From Ignelater luminosus (Eukaryota; Arthropoda; Insecta; Coleoptera; Elateridae), in NCBI GenBank assembly GCA_011009095.1, contig VTPC01004488.1, positions 61,495 through 125,494 of the forward strand: DNA of 64,000 nucleotides. Reading direction: 5' to 3'. Positions within the stretch are counted from its first letter, which is position 1. Every line of letters begins with the position of its first letter. The notes under the pieces are model-generated. The model searched no databases, had not been told where the DNA came from, and saw only the letters and a list, made by a program, of their open reading frames with translations. The position numbers and the translations under genes are program-made. This document shows, in pieces, positions 45,279-57,800 of the stretch.

Positions 45279-46864
45279 ATGGTATGTAACCGAATGTATA
45301 TTTCTGAAATTAAAAGTGAACGATAATTTTTCTTCTGAAAAATTATGACGTCCTTGGCGTAAATCTCATCCAATTTCTTCTGTTTGCAGAGTTTTTTTGG
45401 CTTTGGTCAATCAGCAGAGATTGATATATATTTAGATGGTCAAGATGCTAGAAAAAAAGTCGAAGTTAAAACTGAAGATGGTAAAAAAGAACTTATGTTA
45501 CTTTACTATGATGGAGAAACAGTGTCTGGAAAAGTATATTATTCTTATGTTATTTAAAGTGTATATAGTAAAATTTATTAATTTGTTTTAGGTAAATGTG
45601 AGCTTGAAGAAAGCTGGTAGTAAATTAGAGCATCAGGGTATAAAAATTGAGTTCATAGGTCAAATCGAACTCTTTTATGATAGAGGAAACCATCATGAAT
45701 TTACCAGTTTGGTTAAAGAATTAGCACGCCCAGGGGAGATGATTGCTCATACTAGTTATCCATTTGAATTTAGTTGTGTAGAAAAACCATTTGAAGTGTA
45801 CACTGGCAAGCAACTCTGTGTGATTTCTTAGTATTTAATATTTGATATATGTATTCTGTAGGTGCTAATGTAAAGTTACGATATTTCCTGCGAGTTACGA
45901 TCGTACGAAGATTGGCAGATATAGTAAAAGAAGTGGATATTGCTGTACACACATTATCTAGTTACCCAGAAATGAATAATTCGATAAAGATGGAAGTGGG
46001 TATTGAAGATTGTCTTCATATTGAATTTGAATATAACAAGTCCAAGTATGAAGCGATATTATAATAAAAATTCATCATAATGTAATTATTAATTGTAGAT
46101 ATCATTTAAAAGATGTAATTGTCGGTAAAATTTATTTCCTTCTGGTAAGAATCAAAATCAAACATATGGAAATAGCTATCATTAAAAGAGAAACGACAGG
46201 TACCGGTCCTAATATGTTTACTGAAAATGAAACAATTGCAAAATATGAAATTATGGATGGAGCACCAGTTAGAGGTAATTTCTTAGTTCTTATTGTGAAT
46301 AGTGTTTAGAGTAATATTATGTCATTGCAGGTGAAAGCATTCCAATAAGAGTGTTTCTAGCTGGTTACGAATTAACTCCCACCATGAGAGATATCAATAA
46401 AAAGTTTTCCGTTCGTTATTTTCTTAACTTGGTATTAATGGACACAGAGGATCGTAGATATTTTAAACAACAAGAAATTACCTTATGGAGAAAAGGTTAG
46501 TTTTTGGTATAAATTTTTCTTGTACTAGTTCTTTTGCATTATAGGCGATAAAGTTCGAAAATCAAATATCCAAGGTCAGCAGCAAGTACAAACATCGGAA
46601 GATATCAATAGTGCGGATCGTTTTCCACAATTGCATCCTGGAGGTACTGACGAAAATAGATCTCAAAGCAGTAAGGATGATACAGAAGAACAGGGTAGCA
46701 AGCAAGTGTTTACAGAAATAAAATCTCCATCTGGTGATAGCTTACATGTTGGAGATCCATTTTCTGATCATAATCCAGATCATATTACTGAAAATCAAAT
46801 TCAACACATGCAGAGGGAAGCTGGCGATGGACAAAATGATTCAAATAATGAAAAAAGAGAGTGA
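45279..46864 (+). CDS. VPS26: Vacuolar protein sorting-associated protein 26 (retromer subunit)
   Basis: Seven exons: 45279-45281 (the ATG only), 45390-45533, 45592-45805, 45862-46045, 46099-46274, 46331-46495 and 46545-46864, giving 401 codons plus stop. VPS26 is an arrestin-fold subunit of the retromer core (VPS26-VPS29-VPS35), which recycles cargo from endosomes. Family blocks are SFFGFGQSAEIDI, LEHQGIKIEFIGQIELF, ANVKLRYFLRVTIVRRL, NNSIKMEVGIEDCLHIEFEY, YHLKDVIVGKIYFLLVRIKI, ETIAKYEIMDGAPVRGESIP and MRDINKKFSVRYFLNLVL. The core matches human VPS26A (327 residues). The extra about 75 residues are an acidic, Q/S/N-rich tail, as in other insect VPS26. Two oddities: an intron falls directly after the start codon, and the intron at 45806-45861 has a GC donor. 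Confidence 0.95.
45806..45861 (+). other. VPS26: GC-AG intron in VPS26
   Basis: The donor is ACTG|GCAAGC and the acceptor TCTGTAG|GTGCT. Joining there gives the conserved VYTGANVKLRYF. Reading through gives a stop at 45829-45831. The only nearby GT (AA|GTGTAC) would delete conserved residues and shift the frame. Confidence 0.9.
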
Positions 46865-47190
46865 CAACGTAAGTAATGTCATAATTTTGATAACGCTTTT
46901 AAGGGGGAAATGTAGTTATCAAACAAAAATTTTAAGAAAAATGATTCTGATAAAAGAAGTGAGCTGTGTTTATATTAAATTTTTATAAATTAATGTTGTA
47001 GTAAAATGTTGGAAATTCTTGTAATGATTCAGAACGTAAGTAGAAAGAGAAAAAGAATATTAAGATGTTTATTTTCCTTTATTAATATTAACAAAGGGTT
47101 AATTATCATTAGGTTGTGATGACTTATTAGTGTGATAAGAGCCAATGTGTTGGTACTGAAAGTAGCAAATAAATAAAAATACAGAAATAA
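46865..47190 (+). other. 3' UTR of VPS26
   Basis: It follows the TGA stop. A strong donor-like CAAC|GTAAGT at 46869-46874 could start a 3' UTR intron. Likely polyadenylation signals AATAAA at about 47169-47177. Confidence 0.5.
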
Positions 47191-48679
47191 TATCTATTTC
47201 ACGCAAAGAGATAATGCGTCAGATTTATTTTTAATCAACAATAACATGCACCTATTTGAAATGTATGTTGAAAAAAGAGATATATGTTGAACTGTTAGCA
47301 TTTCATTTAAGTAGAAGGTGTATGACAAGGATAACACTAAAAACAGTAGACGTAATTGCATGTAAATTTTAGCTGTTTTGAAAATGTCAAATATAATTGA
47401 ATTTTCAAATTGACATTTGTTTACATTTAAACAACAAAAACAGTTCTTTGAAGAATTATAATTCAACAATTTTTCATTTATTAGTTCTAAAGTAAGTAGT
47501 AAGATTAGTAAAATTTAAATTCTAAAATGAATTTATATGCACTTTTTAAAAATTGTTTTCAGTTATTGTTTGTCAATCTACCGCCGCTAAAATAGGACGT
47601 GTAGAAAGTTTTCAGTGGGGCCAGTTATTGATTTGAAGCGTCTGGATCACACGAGTGACGCATGTATCTCTTTACGTGAAATAGAGATTAGTGTTGTAAT
47701 TTCACACATTTTCTGTCTGGGTATGTAGTGTGTTCTTCATTAAAGAACTTGAGGTTACAGCTGTATGTTATTTTCATGCAATTTAGACTACTCCATTGTC
47801 TGTATAATGAAAACTTGGATGCACATCATCAATTTTTATGGCATCATTGTTTTCACTAAATTTATTTCATTTTACCATTACCAATTTCATCATGATATTT
47901 CAGAGAGGAGTTAAACACATGTGACTATTGGATTAGATCTTCTTATCAGAGATTTATTAATTAGAAGCTAGCAATTAGAAATATATTAATAATTGAAAGT
48001 CCTGCTGTAAGGTATTGATGCTTTATTAACAAAAATAGAAAACTACAAAACATGTATTTCTAAGTATGTTTTATTACATTTTGTTATAAACAGTGAAACA
48101 CAAGAAAACATATATAGAAATTATGCAGACAATGATACAATAGGAGTTATTCCAATTAGACCTTTTTCAGTATCAATTTTCTTGAGTTCTAATTTCATTT
48201 AGTATTTTCTGAAGAATGTTTTTCCTGATTAAAAAATTTTGGTAGCATTGTGGACAATAAACTGAGGTTCTCTCAACATGTCTTGATGTTCATCCAACAG
48301 GTGTATGGTCAATCTACAGTATATCCCTGGATTAAGTTGACAAGAGGAAGAACTCCAGCTAACACGATTATTTAACAAATTTGAAACTCGGTCACTTTTT
48401 ATTGAAAAATAATGTGTTTTTTAAATTGTTAAAAGATCATGATGGTGTTTTTGCAGGTGCAGTTCAAACACAGGAATCTGATTTTCGAGTAAATCTGGAA
48501 CTTATTCATTTTTTATTTTTGTTTTATAATGTGTCTTTTACATTTTCTTCATTATTGTTGGTAAGATCGAAATTATATTACCATTATTGGAGGTTTTTAA
48601 ACAAGCAGAAAACTTTATCAAGAATGGTATACTAATCGACATGATCTTAGTACCTATCGCAGCGGAACCTGCCTATAAA
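47191..48679. other. Gene-free AT-rich DNA
   Basis: A GC-richer patch at about 47575-47660 (CTACCGCCGCTAAAATAGGA) is preceded by an acceptor-like TTGTTTTCAG, so an untranslated or alternative exon is possible. No reading frame supports it. Confidence 0.35.
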
Positions 48680-48833
48680 AATTGAAAATACCATGCCGCT
48701 GTATGATAATTTATTGCACGGACTATATTGTACAGTTTATAGTTACTTATTTATGAAGGTCGAAAATACCATACCCCTGTATGATATTTTATCGTCCAGA
48801 TTATATTGTAGTTTATAGTTATGCATTTTAATA
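48680..48833 (+). repeat. 78-bp tandem duplication
   Basis: GAAAATACCATGCCGCTGTA at 48684 and GAAAATACCATACCCCTGTA at 48762 start two similar units that both run through a shared TATATTGTA..GTTTATAGTTA stretch. Confidence 0.75.
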
Positions 48834-48986
48834 ACAAATGTCTTGCCCTATAAAGAGTTAATTACACAGTCATGTAAAAAATAGCATTTGTAACTCATTC
48901 ACAAGTGTCATATCATTTGCTCGTATGAAACTTTCACACTCGCATGATATACACCACTCTCCGAACTTGTTACAAAATATACTATT

Positions 48987-49137
48987 TTATGTGAGATTCT
49001 GGTATTGTTAAGATTTAATCATTGTGATATTGTATATGGACCACATCTGAAGGTGACAGACATTAACAAAATACAAGTCTTACAAAATGCTTGCCTTAGG
49101 CGGATCATGCTAAATTGCGTCCCATGCATCTTTGTTT
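48987..49137 (+). pseudogene. Non-LTR reverse transcriptase C-terminal fragment
   Basis: In the frame of 49014 the sequence encodes FNHCDIVYGPHLKVTDINK followed by IQVLQNACLRRIML. The pattern HxxYCxxVYG...KxQ.xQNxxLR is typical of the region after the reverse transcriptase domain in insect LINE-like elements. No flanking coding sequence remains. It is probably cut by the foldback arm that begins at 49143. Confidence 0.65.
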
Positions 49138-49142
49138 AATAT

Positions 49143-49553
49143 CATGTCAAAACCAAAATAACCCTATCATGTTTACATCATTAGAATCGTGACAACAAGA
49201 GCTATCGAAAACAATTTTCAATTGTTTTTCTGCCTATTTAAAAAAATGAGGTTGATGATGGTTACTTGAAACGGAAACGTTGTACAGGAATTTTGTTAGC
49301 ATATTTTAATAGAGAACAAAAAGTGGTTTTAGTTTTCCGATATCTCTTCAAATACAGGAAAGAAAAAATAATAACGAAAATCGAGAAATCTACTTTTTTT
49401 TAAATATCTCTGAAACTATCCAAGATATCTAGATTTTGCAAATGCCAACAAAAAGGTTCTATAAATAGCCAACTTTCATCCCATTTAACCGATGCTGTAT
49501 CTCTTACCGTTTCCAAGATCCCCATGCTGTGCGTCCTTATCTTGGACACACTG
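49143..49553 (-). mobile_element. Single arm of the foldback transposon family seen at 28.8 kb
   Basis: It matches the right arm of 28794-29844 from CAAAACCAAAATAACCCTAT to the terminal TTGGACACACTG, followed by TA. Only one arm is present, with no inverted partner or loop, so this copy is truncated. It retains the segment that is missing in the assembly gap at 29112-29211. Confidence 0.85.
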
Positions 49554-49557
49554 TATA

Positions 49558-49856
49558 TTTTGGCCTGATCTTGCCTGTTCCCACTACGCAAAAACAACAA
49601 TTGAATGGTTTGAAGCCAATAACATAATAAGCTAATCCATCAAATGTGCCCAAAGCCCGACCCATTGAACATTTTTGGGCTATATTGTCTCGGGCAGTGT
49701 ATAATAATGGTTGGGAAGCTAAAACTACGAAACAATTGAAAAGATGTATTATGCAAAAAGTAAAAACCATAGACCTCAATGTCTTCCAAACGATGATAGC
49801 TAAGGTTAGACATATGTTGTATAGAAGAAGGTGGTCCTTATGCTGTTCTCAAGTAG
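49558..49856 (+). pseudogene. Tc1/mariner-type transposase C-terminal fragment
   Basis: From 49561 it encodes WPDLACSHYAKTTIEWFEANN, then a stop. A shifted frame continues NPSNVPKARPIEHFWAILS, then NGWEAKTTKQLKRCIMQKVK and a basic end (MLYRRRW). The D of WPDLA and the E of RPIEHFW are the second and third acidic residues of the DDE catalytic triad in this superfamily. The N-terminal half is missing and the frame is broken, so it is dead. Confidence 0.8.
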
Positions 49857-49918
49857 TTATAATTAATTTATTGTTTAATGTAGTTTTACATAATCCTGTA
49901 TTATTCTTGGTTATTTGA

Positions 49919-52913
49919 GTACACACTCCTAAAATTAAACAGTAATTCTTTCTCATTTCATGTGTGACACCGCTTAGTTCACAAGATTCTTGCATACTTG
50001 ATTGTCCTAAAGTTCGTGAATTTCGTTATTGGGCAGCATAAGATGCCTACTTGGAGTAAGAATACTGTAAATACATGCTATTAATAGTATATTATTTAAC
50101 GAGCATGTAATGGTTATTATCTTCCACAAGGACAAAATGTCTGAGCATCAAAATAGGCATTACGTGCAAGTCAAATATGATAATTTATCTATGATTGTCA
50201 AAGAAAAACAAAATCTTGGAATAGATTCATTTTGTACAGTTCCTTATTCAAAGAGAAATGAAATAATAAATAGTAAAAAATAAGATAATCAATGACATCC
50301 AATTTCATAAGCTCTTTTTCTTTTGTTTATTAGGTATCAATTTATTAACAATGGAATTTAGTGGCATGTATACAATACTGCATTAAAAATGCAATTTGAG
50401 CATTGATTTAAGATTTATTTCAGTAGAAAAATTGAAAAACTTTTTTTACAATCTAACAACACTGTTGCACTATCACAGGCTGAACAACAACAACAAATGA
50501 TGTAATAATTTAACACTGAAACCAAAAACAAATCAAGTAATTATAGTATTGAAGATTTTTAGTGGCCAAATCTTTCATTGTTACATAACAAAAATAAATG
50601 AAAATCAATGCTCAAAAATACACTAATGCTGTAATACTGTTCTACATAGGATCTTTATTTAATTTGCATCCGTTTCTAACTGTAAGTGCTTGAATCTTTA
50701 AGACTGTTATAAAAATAAAGATTTAATTTTTTCAACTTTAAACATCTGCAATTTTGAAATTATTTACTGGAGGAAACTTATTTGTAAACTTACTTTATCA
50801 GGAAGCCTTGGGACACTCTATAAAGATATTATTTAGATTTGTGTTATAGACTGTGTTGTATTGGAGGGTAAAAATGTATCAGATAGAGAAGGCGGTGAGA
50901 CTCATCAGCACAAAAACACAAAACTATTTGGTCGAGTTCATTTTTTAAATCAGAATGTGTTATGTATTGCATTGACATTTGTCTGGTTGCACAAGTGTTT
51001 GCAATTTGCTCTTCTGTCTTGTTTTGTTTGTGATATGCCTATGGCGACATACGTTTGTGTCGATTTTGATGATTTACACTGCTTTCTTTATCTGATACAT
51101 TTCCATAAGTGGGTATATGCCATATACCTATAAAAGTAAAATTTAAGAAGCCTATACATAAAAGCAAACTTAGGAAATATGCGGGTATACAGACATATAC
51201 TTGAGATCTTTTCAAGAAAGAATTATTTCAAATGAAAAATTGAATCTACTATAGCTTCTTGAACTTTAAATTTCTGACAAAGACAATTTATTGACATCAC
51301 CCATCAGTTTAAGAGTTATTTGTTTTACACATGTTTAAAGCTATCCCTGCATCTTGCAGGATTGTCACGTTTTCAGATTTGCCATCCTGCAAAATCCAGG
51401 GGTTCGGTCAGAACTTTCAAACCTAGGCTCATGATGGTGTTACTACTACCCTCGCTACGGAATATGGCCCTGTCTTAACAGAAAATGCATATACCCAAGA
51501 CATAATCTAGCAATACTACACTGGTTATAGAGTTCTACTAACTCCTTCATTACATAAAAGCTCCAATATTTATTTGAACACTTATTTTCTTATCAGTGAG
51601 TTGACCTCTATAACAAATTGCCATTTATTTAAAAGACCAGCTTGGCGACAATTTTCAAAAAGAACTAATTTATGATCTGATAGATGGTTGTGGTATGTTC
51701 ACTTAGTTTATTCTTAAAAAACAGAAAAGAACAATAGAATTTATGTATTTAGTAACTTTTTTATTTTACTTCTTACTCACTACTGTTTGTTTTGGGTGAG
51801 GTAATAGAGCAGTGAGTAAGGTATTACCCTATGAACCGAACCTTGCCTTTTCAATATACTAAGTTTGTTTTGTATTATCATTTGTGTTATTTATACTTTT
51901 AGACATTATTATTATTATTATTGAAGATATTTCACCTTTTTTTAATTGCTAGTCAAGGTACTGCAGTAATTTACTTATGTACAGACAACTAATAAAGTAA
52001 TGTCACAAAATTATTCGTGTTGCAGTGTTGTTGCAGTGTTTAATGTCTGATTTAATGACAAACTCTACATTCTATAAGTACTAATCAATTAAGTAAAACC
52101 AATTAATTAAGTTATTAGTAGTTGCCTATTACAAAGAATGTTATCAGTTTAGACATTAAATACCAAAGTATAAAGAATATTGCAACATTACAGAGAATAT
52201 TTTGCTTATCTTTGTTATATGTCAATCGAACGACATTGATATTACCACTTCTTCACTCGTTAATGTCAGAGATAGAAATTCTAGATTTCTAATATCTGTT
52301 AAGCAACATGAAACAATAGATTGAGCAGTTTTCCATGATGCTTCTTTCCTATGAACTATTTGGATTAAGTTTACCATTTAGCTTACACAATGTTTTTGTT
52401 ATTTCTAATAAACATAATAATGATAGCCTGAAAGGAAAATTAAGTAGGTGCTAATAAATATTATACCAACCAAAGAAATTAATAATGCAAAACAGAGGAA
52501 ACAAACATGCCAGTAAAAATTTGAAGTTACTAGTTAGAATAAGAGTAAAATAACAAATAACATGAAAAAACAAAAATTTATATGAAAATAAAGAACAAGT
52601 AACGACTAGGAATGAATAGTTTTATAGAAATTCTGCAATAATATTAAATCATAACAAACATCAATGTCAAATTTCTTTCCACATATTTACTTTAGAAATA
52701 CTTTAATTTACTTACACATAATCAACCTGAATAAATCTGAATTCAGTATCTAAATAAATTCAGGTATTAATTTAAATCTTTGAAAATTTTCTTTTATGGT
52801 TTGTTGGTAGTAGTAAGCTCAGCCATGACGTGCAGACAATACCTAGTAATCTAATTATTAATTAATTACTTATTTAGTGAAATTCTGATTTGCCTGTTAG
52901 ATCAGTTGTATTT
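49919..52913. other. Gene-free AT-rich DNA
   Basis: No coding exon, tRNA or clear repeat found. Short frames such as 50861-51133 (+) have random composition. Confidence 0.4.
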
Positions 52914-52921
52914 GACTAGAA

Positions 52922-53197
52922 CAGTGTTTTTCAACCTTTTTCATTGCACGACCCCCTCAACCTCTGCTATTTTTAACCACAAATACTTTTACTTATATAA
53001 AATGGTGTATTGTACGTTAGCACATTTGTTATAGGTATATATTTTAGCATTATAAATCAAAAATTAATGTCACAACACCAATGGTCAAATTACAAAACTA
53101 AAAAATAAGGTCATTCCATTGGACACTTTATTGTTTATTTTTTTTTAAGTAACCGCAACCCCCTAGGGGGTTGCAACCCACATGTTGAAAAACACTG
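52922..53197. mobile_element. hAT-type MITE, 276 bp
   Basis: CAGTGTTTTTCAACCTTTTT at the left and its inverse ending ACATGTTGAAAAACACTG at the right. Flanks GACTAGAA (52914-52921) and AACTAGAA (53198-53205) match at 7 of 8. The subterminal GACCCCCT and AGGGGGTTGCAACCC words resemble those of other insect hAT elements. Non-coding. Confidence 0.88.
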
Positions 53198-53205
53198 AAC
53201 TAGAA

Positions 53206-54540
53206 AAACACAAAGGCAGTGTACTACTATCCATTCTATATTATAAAATAATCAAATAACAGTAACACTGTCACTTAGAAATATCTGTATGCATATACAG
53301 TGTGTCTCTGGCTCGACTACGGAATAGGTGTAACGAGTCAAAAACCTCATCATACGAAAAAGATGCATTCTTTACAAAAGTTCCTGCTTGTTTAAAAATT
53401 AACATCTACTGAGTTAATTTTTAATCAGGAGTGAACTATTTTCAGCATTGTTAGCTTTAGTTGTAGTGAGAATCTCTAAAAACAATGTATTAATTTTCTT
53501 TTGTTATTTTACAGCAGGCTAAGAAGTAAAAATGAAGATTTGAATGATAAACAAAGTGAGATGGTGTAGTATATTTATCTAAGTTCCACTTTACTGCGAC
53601 AGACTAATGCAATAGTGTACGCATGTAAACATATAATACTTATTACTATTTTTCTCAGTTTCGAATAATTTTTAAAGCAACATTTTAAAATAATATAAAG
53701 AATATAGAGTTTATTTATTATGTATAATATATTAAATAATAACCTTTGATATTTATGGCTCAACTAGAAAATTTGAACAATGGCCTTTGATATATCTAAT
53801 TTATGTATCAATTTGTATTCTATTGTTTTCTTTTTGTTTCTTTTCTTTTATTTTTTATGTAATAGTGGTAAAATATATAGATTAATAAGTTATTCGTACT
53901 GGATGTTATCAAATTATGTATATGTATATTAGCAGATGATGTAGACCTTAAATTGTTTGTTTTGTTTACAATAAACGTGCTCTTTGAGGTAATTTGTTTT
54001 TATTAACTGTTAATTAAAAACGGTAAATGTTACCCAAAAAATTAATTGCTCCCTATACTGTTTTACCTGTTGCACTTCTAACTTTCTTGAAATAGTTCTG
54101 CTTCCGTATATATAGTACATGTTGTAACTTAATAGGAGTCATTTTTTTCAAGTTTGACATTTACTTGAAACCAAAATCTTACTTTATTTTTAGTACATAA
54201 ACTTTTTCAAATAAACCTATATATTACATAATTGATTTCACATAAAATATAGTACAGTTATTGCAGGGTATTTGGTTTGTTTTAGGGCAATTGGTTTATT
54301 TAAATCTATTATTTCTAATACCCATTTGTATTTACAGATTATTAAATTACTATGAATTTTATTCAGATAATTGATGTTATCTTGGAAATAAGATTAATTG
54401 TTGAGTAGATAGTCTTATGGTTAGCAATTAGAAGTTCTAATTAACGAAACCAATGAGCAGGGGTAATATTAAATTTTTTCATATAGTTTAGTAGGATCAA
54501 TAATATATTTTGTATTACTGTCGATAGATGGCAATTATCA
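53206..54540. other. Gene-free AT-rich DNA
   Basis: A single transposon-like end (ACAGTGTGTCTCTGGCTCGA at 53298) has no detected partner. A GT-rich/AT-rich stretch follows. Nothing coding is seen. Confidence 0.35.
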
Positions 54541-54753
54541 AAACAAGCGCACAAAATTAGAATTATACGTAGGGACATTTCGTTCGCATAGTATTCTGAC
54601 AGTTGTTACCAAAAAGAAGAGAAGGTTATGGTGGTGGTTGTCAAAAGGATTTTTAGTCGATAAAGTGTTTGCCAATAAGAAAAATGCTTCTGCCGAGGAA
54701 AATAATTTGAAAACTGTATTTACATTCAGTGTGCAGTAAGAAGGTGTCTAGAA
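54541..54753 (+). promoter_or_regulatory. Probable 5' UTR and promoter of the gene starting at 54754
   Basis: This stretch is less AT-rich than its surroundings. It contains several upstream ATGs followed by in-frame stops and leads into a good start context (TCTAGAAATGAAG). The transcription start is not identifiable. Confidence 0.4.
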
Positions 54754-54834
54754 ATGAAGGCAAAACCATCGAAAAGAGTCGCAGGAATGGTAATTAGGTC
54801 GAGAAAATCAATCGCCAAGGATGGTGTAGTCACA
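54754..54834 (+). CDS. First coding exon of an unrecognised gene extending beyond the window
   Basis: ATG at 54754 (AAATG context) opens 27 codons, rich in K, R and S with V/I, ending at an exact donor GTCACA|GTAAGT. The peptide starts MKAKPSKRVAGMVIRSRKS and is strongly basic. No second coding exon was recognised in the remaining 9.1 kb, so the first intron is longer than that. Large first introns are common in insect developmental and regulatory genes, but the product cannot be named from 27 residues. Confidence 0.55.
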
Positions 54835-57800
54835 GTAAGTTTGACGTTTTTATGAAATTCCCGAGAATTGTTAAGTAGGTAATTGTTATCAGTTTTATGG
54901 TATATATTTGCGTATGCGTCATCAACAGTTAATGCGTTAACTATGCAACCTAATTGTTACAATTAATGTTGTAAGGACACATCAATTTATAGGACCTTTA
55001 ACTTTTTAGATTCAATCATATATAAACACCTTAAAAAGATTTTATTGTTTAGCTAATTTTCAGAGTTAATTCGTTAAAACTTGTTTCATACTCAAGCTTT
55101 TAGTAATAATGGATGACCACATTATCAGTAATCTCTACGATTTGCTAAGTCTTATGGCTATTTGTCAGGTGTTGTTATCTCGATACCGTGTAATGTGTAT
55201 TTGCAGCTGTTAGCCAGTGTGGGATAATATTGAGCTATCATCCTACTTTATTTTAATTTTTCACTCATCAGTTGTATTGTCTGATTTTGATTGGTTTTCT
55301 TTTGTATTAGTTTTGCAAATATTACTTTTAAAATCGCATTTTTAATTGGCAACATTCTGCATTATGCGGTGTGCACGTAAATAACTTGGATAATTGCCTG
55401 ATCTAATTAATAATAGTTTTGTATAAAGCGACTTGTGTGTTTTAAAGTGTTTTGTTAGAACAACAAATTGATTTTCTTGTGCACATAAAATTGATTTCAT
55501 GCCATTGATTAAAAATAAAATTAATATTGATAACGTGATGTGTATGTTAATAGTGTATTTCTTGTGTAAAAAGTATGTTTGTAGTGCCAGACGAGCAAAA
55601 TTGATATATTTGTCTGTAATTCCAGTGAGTTTTACTTAATTTCTAATTTAGAATAATTCTTGTAATTTGATCATTTTTGTTAGTAATTCATCCTACTATT
55701 GAGACTACATTAAGATAAAGTAAAAGATACATAACTATATTAATGTGTCAGCCCACTGAACCATTATTTAATTTTTATTATTTAAATCTGATTATTAATA
55801 TGTTATGAGAATGGAGATGGACAAAGGATTGAAGAGCCAACCTTTATATTACTTCATTTATTATTTCTATGTTGTAATGATGATGTTATTAATATAATTT
55901 TTATTTGACTTGAATTAATTAATTTCACTTAAATTGTTAGTTAATGGTAATTTTATATTCTTGGTTTGAACACGAAATTGATGAACCTGTTTTTGATCAC
56001 ATCCTTTGATAAAGTCTTGCATTGTTTGTTTTGTGTTTTGTGTAATTTTAACAGTATTAAAACTAGAATAAGTATTTTATAAATACCTTCAGAAACATTA
56101 CACCTATCTTCTTTGCTTGATTATCATGGCTTTAATTTGTTTTCTCATTTTCTTTCTTTCTTATTGTAATGTTATGCCAATGTGATTTTTGTGAATGCCC
56201 CGACTCTTTGTGTATTTATATTATTTTGTTTAATGTAAATTATTTTGTTTGTGTATTTTTATTGATTCAAATGAAGATCATCATTGTCTTGTTTTATATA
56301 TAATTCTTTCTTTGTTTTAAGATCTTTTCTATAGTAAGTTCTTTTTGTATCTTAATCAACTATTCAATGCAACATAACTTTGTGATATTACCATCATGTC
56401 ATCATCATATCATACCATATTCATATCATTATGTCATATAACTTATTGTTTTGTTCTATACAACAAAAATTTCAAATCATTAAAGAACATTGATTGTTTC
56501 TACACCATTTAAAATGAATAAATTACTAAGAATAACAGTCAAAAAGTATTTAGGAGAAAATTATTTAAAAAGATTTACTTATTTACTATTGCAATTGGTG
56601 CTATACTATTTAATATGACCCCAGCTTGCATTTGTTTTGTGTTTGTGCTTCTGTCATCTATTGGCAATTGAAGCTAAGTGTTATGCTTCTGGTGGCGGAA
56701 ATGCTGAACTAAATTCTGAAGTCATTTTTAGGCTTCTTTATGTGTTGTTTATGTTGTTTACTGCATATTTCAAGAACTAAGCTGTTATTTACAATCAATA
56801 TTTATTGTTAATTCTTTGTGTTTTCTTTTGATGTAGCTTAAGTGCATTTTATTTTAAAAGATTATCATAAATTTGAAAATGGCTTCTAACCAATTTTAAA
56901 TGTATCTGGAAATTCTCTTAATCCACATAAAATTGCATTACTGACATTTAGAATTGCTTCAGATGTTGGAGTCACATTTAAATAAGATAAATATTTCGAA
57001 AATGCTAAGCCTAAAATCACAGTTTTAGTATTTCATTCTAAATTTTGCCATACATTGTCATTGTCACTGTCAGTATATTCAATTCTTGTTTAATTGCTTT
57101 TCTTTCAATTTTTTAGAAGTTTTATGCAAGATTTATAAAAACGTTTGTTTTGCTTTAGTAACAAAATAGAACGTTTTAATTTTTTAAAGGCATTGTCAAA
57201 GTTTTAGCTTCCAATTTCAAAATTGTCAATTTCCAATTTCAAAATTGTCAATTTCCAATTTCAAAAATTTGTACCACCATTGTAAATAACTAAACATAAT
57301 ATCATTAAATCTTCTTAACAGTTTCATGTATAAAATTTAATCAATCCATATAATTGTTCTTAAGATTTTGTGAATAACTTGTATTAAAGCTATGTTAGCT
57401 AGAGAAAGTAGTGTGGATTATCAAAATTTTACGAGAACGTACGTCGCCATAGGCGTATCAATGGACTTACTGTTGGGATCTAAATAAAGAAATACAAATT
57501 AACTCGATTGTTTTTTCGCGACTTTGTGCCGATGAATCATATTCCTTCTCTTACTAATACATCTCTATTTTTAAATAATTTGGCACTGATAGTTACAGAA
57601 CTGGCAATCAATTAGTGGTTTAAGCTTATAATGGATATCTTTGTATATCTACACTTGAGTGGTCATTTGTTTTATTTTGTATAGTTAATCTTGGACATAT
57701 CTAATGATTATCATGCAATCTTATGTATTAGACAATAGATGTAGAACGTTATAATCCTGAATGAATGGACATGTCTACATGCATTTATCTTTTAATTTTG

